DNA from: Paratrimastix pyriformis
Lineage: Eukaryota; Preaxostyla; Paratrimastigidae
Direction: 5' to 3'
DNA: 23,454 nt
NCBI GenBank assembly: GCA_027972325.1
Contig: JAPMOS010000228.1
Location: 22,501 to 45,954 of the forward strand
A model generated the notes under the pieces. That model did no database searches. It saw only the letters and a program-made list of their open reading frames with translations, and had not been told where the DNA came from. Made by a program: the position numbers and the translations under genes. Position 1 is the stretch's first letter; each line of letters begins with the position of its first letter. Below, one piece after another: positions 19,341 through 23,454 of the stretch.

Positions 19341-20060
19341 AGATCCGTTACAATCATGTGGTGATCCGTGACCGCCTGCCACTGAATCTCATCATTCCGC
19401 CAAACAAACAAATTGTCCAGCACCCTCCCCATTGTCCCCTGCGTCGACAGACACAAATCCAACCGGGCCCTCCCCTTCCCTTCATGCTCTTCCTCTTTCG
19501 CCACCGTCCCACCCTTCCGGCTCCGGATAAAGTTATCTCCCCGCCTTCCCAACCATCTTCGCCACATCATACAATCCCAGTTTCTCTTGCTCCTCCTTCC
19601 CAGCCCATCCGTTCGCATCTGTGTACACCACGACTCCTCTCCCATCCGACGCCCCCGCCACACACTCCTCCAACCGCTCCAAGATCACTCCTTACCCTCA
19701 CGTTCGCCTCTCCGTCCCCAGTAGGAAAATACATGTTGATGAGTCTCATCTGATTCTTCCCTCCGTCCAGTCCATAAACATGAGATAACCAGGAATCACC
19801 TCCGTAATCTTTCGAACTGCCACTTTTGGTGTTTTTCACCCAATCATCACCCTCTCGGGTGCCGCTTACCAGACTCCTCCGCCACAGAGCTCCTCCAGCA
19901 CCACCCTTCATCCATTTTTCCTGCAAAATTCTTTATTGTCCCTCGTTCCTTGGGTTTCCTGCAAAGCGCTATGTCCGTTCGACCCACCTTCAGCAAATCT
20001 TCTACATTTTTTCCATTCCGAGCCCAGCCCCCGCACATTCCATCCGACCACCCTCACCTG
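19340..20060 (-). pseudogene. LINE AP-type endonuclease domain
   Basis: Nicks the target DNA to prime reverse transcription. The N-terminal motif GWNVRGLG is near 20030-20050, then TDIAL followed by QET in the next frame (metal-binding Glu, near 19960), then MRLINMYFPTGDGE (near 19730), VVVYTDANGW (D-x-N catalytic motif, near 19615-19645) and the closing TDHHMIVTDL (Asp-His pair, near 19345-19375). This set and order define the exonuclease-endonuclease-phosphatase fold of APE LINEs. It lies in at least three frames. All key catalytic positions can still be read, so the copy is not ancient. Confidence 0.8.
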
Positions 20061-21510
20061 ATCCTCTTTCCCCTGCAGCCCTTGCCCCTTCCTTTTTCGT
20101 GCACCACTTTTCCATCTCTAATACGCCGAGCTTTCCAGCATTATGATTTCTTTCTGCCTTCAGCCTTTTTCTTTGGCTTTTCCTGACCCTCTCGATTACT
20201 CTGACCACCACCACTATTTGCCCTGGCCCATCCCTTGTTTCCTTTGCCGGACTCTCGATTTATTTTCACATTCCGAACCGGTCCTGGCCGACTTCCTCAT
20301 TTGAAGCCTTTGTTTCCATACAGGAACATTCCATGACTTTTTTCCCGAACTTCTCCGACCTTTGTTTAAACCTCCACCATTCGCTAATTGTCGTTTTCCT
20401 CCACAACTTCTGCCACTGCTATGTATACACCTTACCGCCCACTTCCACCAGATCCGGCTGGACCTCCATTGCCTCTATCAACCATCCTTTCCCTACCCTG
20501 CGTCACTTTGACGATCATAACACCCTCTGTTCCCACCACCCGCTTTCCCTCGCGCCAACGATCCACCCCACACCTAGGCACCTTTATCCTCTGATTTGAA
20601 AGGATCACCCTTCCCACAGCGTCACTCATTTTCTCCAGATCCCGCCCAATCTCACCATCGCTTTCTCCGTTCCGCTACTCCAAGCTCACACCCTGACATG
20701 TGTCCTCCACTTCCACAGTTACCTTTGCCGATATCCCAGACCTCCGTAGCATCCAACGAGGGCCTCCTCCGCTTCCCCCATCCTGCCCTTCGTCCAAACC
20801 CTCGCTCCCTCCTCCACACCCTTCTTCCCACCCGTCCCATGACCTCCCCTGCACATCTCGTGGCCAACCCCCACCCCCAGCCGCCTCAACCACCTGGAGG
20901 GCCGCTGATCCAGCAGCGGTGGCCAGTGACATTAACTATTCCTCTATACATTCCGCCCCCCATTACCATCCTCCAGCTCTCCATCACCCTCCCCCACTCC
21001 ATTTCCACCTCCATAGCAATCCTGCCCCACCGCCTCCAATCTTACCGATGTCATCGTCATTACAATAAAACTCAACCAACCCAACCAGCTTTTTCAAAAA
21101 CTCAGCCAAGTCAATGACACCCGACCCCTTTTCCACCCTCCTTCATCCCCACCCATCTCTTAAATCGGTCAACATTAAATTTCCAATTGGCCTGGCATGC
21201 GAGACCCTTCCAAGTCCCCCCCAAGCGTACATTATCACTTGCAACCATGATATCCGAGCCAGTCTCCCTTTCCAAACCTCCCTGTCCCAAGAGCACTGCC
21301 GAAACTCAAAGGAGTCTACAAGGCAAACGGCAACAAGGAAAACATTCGCACAGACCGTAAGCAAAAGGAAGCCAGCCCCAGCCACCTGAGCCAAAGTAGT
21401 ATGCCCCCGATGCCGCCAACCTGTGCCGCATTCCCATCCCCGGCATCGTCCTCCATCCCACCATCGAGGTTTTCCCCAAAGTCGGGGTTCTCCTCTGCTC
21501 TTCCCTCATG
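20061..21510 (-). pseudogene. Probable LINE ORF1 region, decayed
   Basis: The minus strand is purine-rich and contains coding-like pieces in shifting frames: SDAVGRVILSNQRIKVPRCGV (about 20560-20626), VIDLAEFLKKLVGLVEFY (about 21055-21112) and GTWKGLACQANWKFNVDRFKRW (about 21145-21215). They are basic or helical, as expected of an ORF1 RNA-binding protein, but no RRM, zinc knuckle or esterase signature can be named. It is called ORF1 because it lies directly upstream of the endonuclease. Confidence 0.4.
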
Positions 21511-21511
21511 A

Positions 21512-21790
21512 GGTTGTCCCTTCGGCGGGTTTCCTCCTTCTTGAGGTTGTCCCCCTTGGGTTTTCCTCCTCCGTGTCCGTCCCCACCCAGCCGATGTCGC
21601 CCAGCGATGCCCCTTGAGGTTGTCCCCGACGGCGGGTTTTCCTCCTTCTTGAGGTTGTCCCCTTCTTGGTTTTCTCCATCGTGTCCATCCCCACCCAGCC
21701 GGTGTCGCCCAGCGATGCCCCTTGAGGTTGTCCCCGACGGCGGGTTTTCCTCCTTCTTGAGGTTGTCCCCATCGGGTTTTCCTCGTACCA
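21512..21790 (-). repeat. 108-bp tandem repeat within the LINE 5' part
   Basis: A unit of 107-108 bases occurs about 2.5 times (copies start near 21544, 21651 and 21759 as judged by GAGGTTGTCCCC). Each unit holds two GAGGTTGTCC half-repeats. Since 108 is 36 codons, all frames are conserved in each copy; on the minus strand one frame gives DNLKKEENPPSGTTSRG, then IAGRHRLGGDGH, per unit. The copies differ by only a few bases, so the duplication is recent relative to the decay of the LINE. Confidence 0.85.
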
Positions 21791-21849
21791 CTCGGTGAGG
21801 TTTGCCTGCCACATTTTAGCCAGGTTGTCCTCGACCTCTCTCTGGCCAC

Positions 21850-23454
21850 CCCAGGGTAACGATCCCTAGGGCATCCCGCCGACGTAGCCCAGCGGCCCCC
21901 CTCTCCAGCACCCGCAGGAACCGCTGCGGGTGTTAGGGGTCCTGGTTTGACCGTTGACCCCTTGACCGGCCCTAGCGTCACCACCAGTCCTACCGAGATC
22001 ATCGATCTCAGGAAATGAGTAAACTGTAATAAATGAATACTCACACAGACCTTCAGACGTCGTCCAAAGTTGCCCATTCATTCGGAGGTTTTGTGCGGAT
22101 GCAGGCATTGGAGCTCCCATCTGCTGAGTCCAGTATTGGAATTGGATGACTGAAAAAGAGGGTACACACAGACCACCCCCACTCCAGGAAAGCTCAAAAC
22201 AATAACCAGGCTGCCCTTGACCGGCCTTAACAGAATTCAGCGGCAACATTCCTAAAAGTTTCTGAGAATGACAAAAAGAATACCGGAAAGACAGACTCTC
22301 TCCCAAAGAACGTGCCGCATCAGCAACATCCCAGAGAAGGATCTTCCATCTGACCAGACGGTCAGACAGGCATCACAGGGCCAGATATCTGAAATTTAAA
22401 GATGAGCCGCCTGCCAGACGTCCCAACAACCAACAAACCGGTCGTTATTTCCGAGCACCAAACAGGGCCCACCTCCGAGGCAAAGCACTCTGTCCAGCCG
22501 GGAGACTATGATCAAAGGATTGGATTAGAAACTCTCCATCCATCTTCCTCCATCCACAGACCAACAAGACATCGGCTAGACATACCACACCAACCTGAGG
22601 GCAGCCGCCACCCAATGCAGCCACCACACCAAGCTGGCACACCATCCAACCACAGTTGGAGGCGCTCAGCCCACCAGAAAGCGCGGGAGAAAACAGCCAT
22701 CCCAACCCCGCCAACCCTCCTGATCCCATCTCTCTCCCGTCCACCACCGGCCCTATCGCTCCCTTCCAGAGGTCTTCCCCATCTCCGTACCAGCATTCCC
22801 AGTTCATTACCAGTCTTTATCCAACCCAGACAACCACGCTTCGCCCCTCTTTGGATCAACCATATTACCCCTATTAATTCCCCACCCAATTCTCTGTTCC
22901 TCCTTCTGTCTGTGATATTCCACCCACAACAACCCCACCTTCTCCACCAATCCACCATCTGCACCCTCAGTTGCATAATGATTCTCCTCAACCAATCCAC
23001 CCCTTTCCTTTCGCCCTTTTCCCTCTCGTTTTGTATCAATATCAGTGCCCCCAAACAAAACTCGCGATTACACGATCCACCTCTCCAATTGCGCCCACCC
23101 TTCTCCACCCAGTCCCTTTTCTGCACCCTTCACCAGCTCCCTTCCACTCGTTTTCAGACAGTGCCAACACAGAAGGACAGGGAGGCTAGGGGGCCGATGA
23201 TCACAGCAGCTGCCCACCCCACGTGCCCGTCCACAACCCGCCCAGCTCCTACACTCACAGCCCGCCCGTATCCGCAACAACAACAGCCCCCACTTCCTGC
23301 CCCCCCGCGCCAGCAGCCCGGCCCTGGGGACCTGTCGGTCGGGATGCGGAGGACGTAAGCCCTCGTCCCACCGCCCCGAATCCAAATCGCGATCTTTCAA
23401 TTTTCTGATTTGTCCGGGCGGTGAGACCGCTCGTCGCAAAACCACCGCATCACA
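21850..23454. other. Unassigned region
   Basis: From 21850 to 22480 the base composition is balanced and no frame dominates. From 22480 to 23160 the plus strand is poor in G and rich in C, with a 318-codon plus-strand frame (22402-23358) and a 204-codon minus-strand frame (23126-22512). Neither shows a domain. The plus frame is Pro/Ser/His-rich, as composition alone predicts; the minus frame is Trp/Gly/Arg-rich and could be more LINE-like sequence. From about 23210 the DNA becomes GC-rich again. Confidence 0.3.

Larger units (their letters stand above)
16929..21840 (-). mobile_element. Degenerate APE-type LINE (non-LTR retrotransposon)
   Basis: On the minus strand, endonuclease, linker, reverse transcriptase and C-terminal segments follow each other in the order of LINE ORF2, spread over several frames, so the copy is decayed by many indels. 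The plus strand is strongly C/T-rich throughout, that is, the sense strand is purine-rich. The 5' part (about 20070-21840) probably holds ORF1 and includes a 108-bp tandem repeat. I see no target-site duplication or terminal poly(A), so both ends are approximate. The clade is not assigned. Confidence 0.8.

Noticed and set aside
22402-23358. 318-codon plus-strand frame as a gene
   Set aside because: Pro/Ser/His-rich composition follows from the G-poor DNA, no domain is visible, and an opposite-strand frame is also open.

Overview
The window looks like GC-rich, intron-dense nuclear DNA of a microbial eukaryote. Short coding exons are separated by C/T-rich introns, homopolymer C tracts are common, and minisatellites sit inside introns. 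No bacterial-style gene packing or operons are visible. Protein content (an FtsX-type permease of the kind known in some protists such as trichomonads, a dynein motor fragment, and a LINE) fits a protist. A metamonad-like host is only a guess. Almost all long open frames in the window are artefacts of repeats or of strand composition; the real genes are split into exons of 15-534 bases, and I rebuilt them by reading-frame continuity.

Layout. (1) 1-1236: no gene that I can support. (2) 6839 down to 1237, minus strand: a gene of at least 14 exons whose phases all join (2250 nt, 749 codons plus stop) and which encodes a mostly helical, unrecognised protein. Two of its introns hold a 1.1-kb minisatellite (about 5480-6600) and an 11-bp minisatellite (about 2838-3612), and a third holds a (CA)32 tract. 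(3) 6840-8420: low-complexity DNA with C tracts, perhaps containing undetected 5' exons. (4) 8430-8740, plus: a short dynein heavy-chain AAA2-like coding fragment with no visible partner exons. (5) 10000 to about 12936, plus: a 14-exon gene for a polytopic FtsX/MacB-like permease, with one unexplained frame break near 11100. (6) 12937-15900: scattered exon candidates (coiled coil; ectodomain-like segment with three N-glycosylation sequons). (7) 15900-16928: GC-rich non-coding DNA. (8) 16929 to about 20060, minus: a degenerate APE-type LINE with endonuclease and reverse transcriptase pieces, and a probable ORF1 region up to about 21840 that includes a 108-bp tandem repeat. (9) 21850-23454: unassigned.

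The most notable signal is in splicing. In both rebuilt genes nearly every intron begins GTC (often GTCTG or GTCCG) instead of the usual GTA/GTG, and several introns are extremely short (23, 29 and 31 nt). I know of no lineage with this as its normal donor consensus, so it deserves a test with transcripts.
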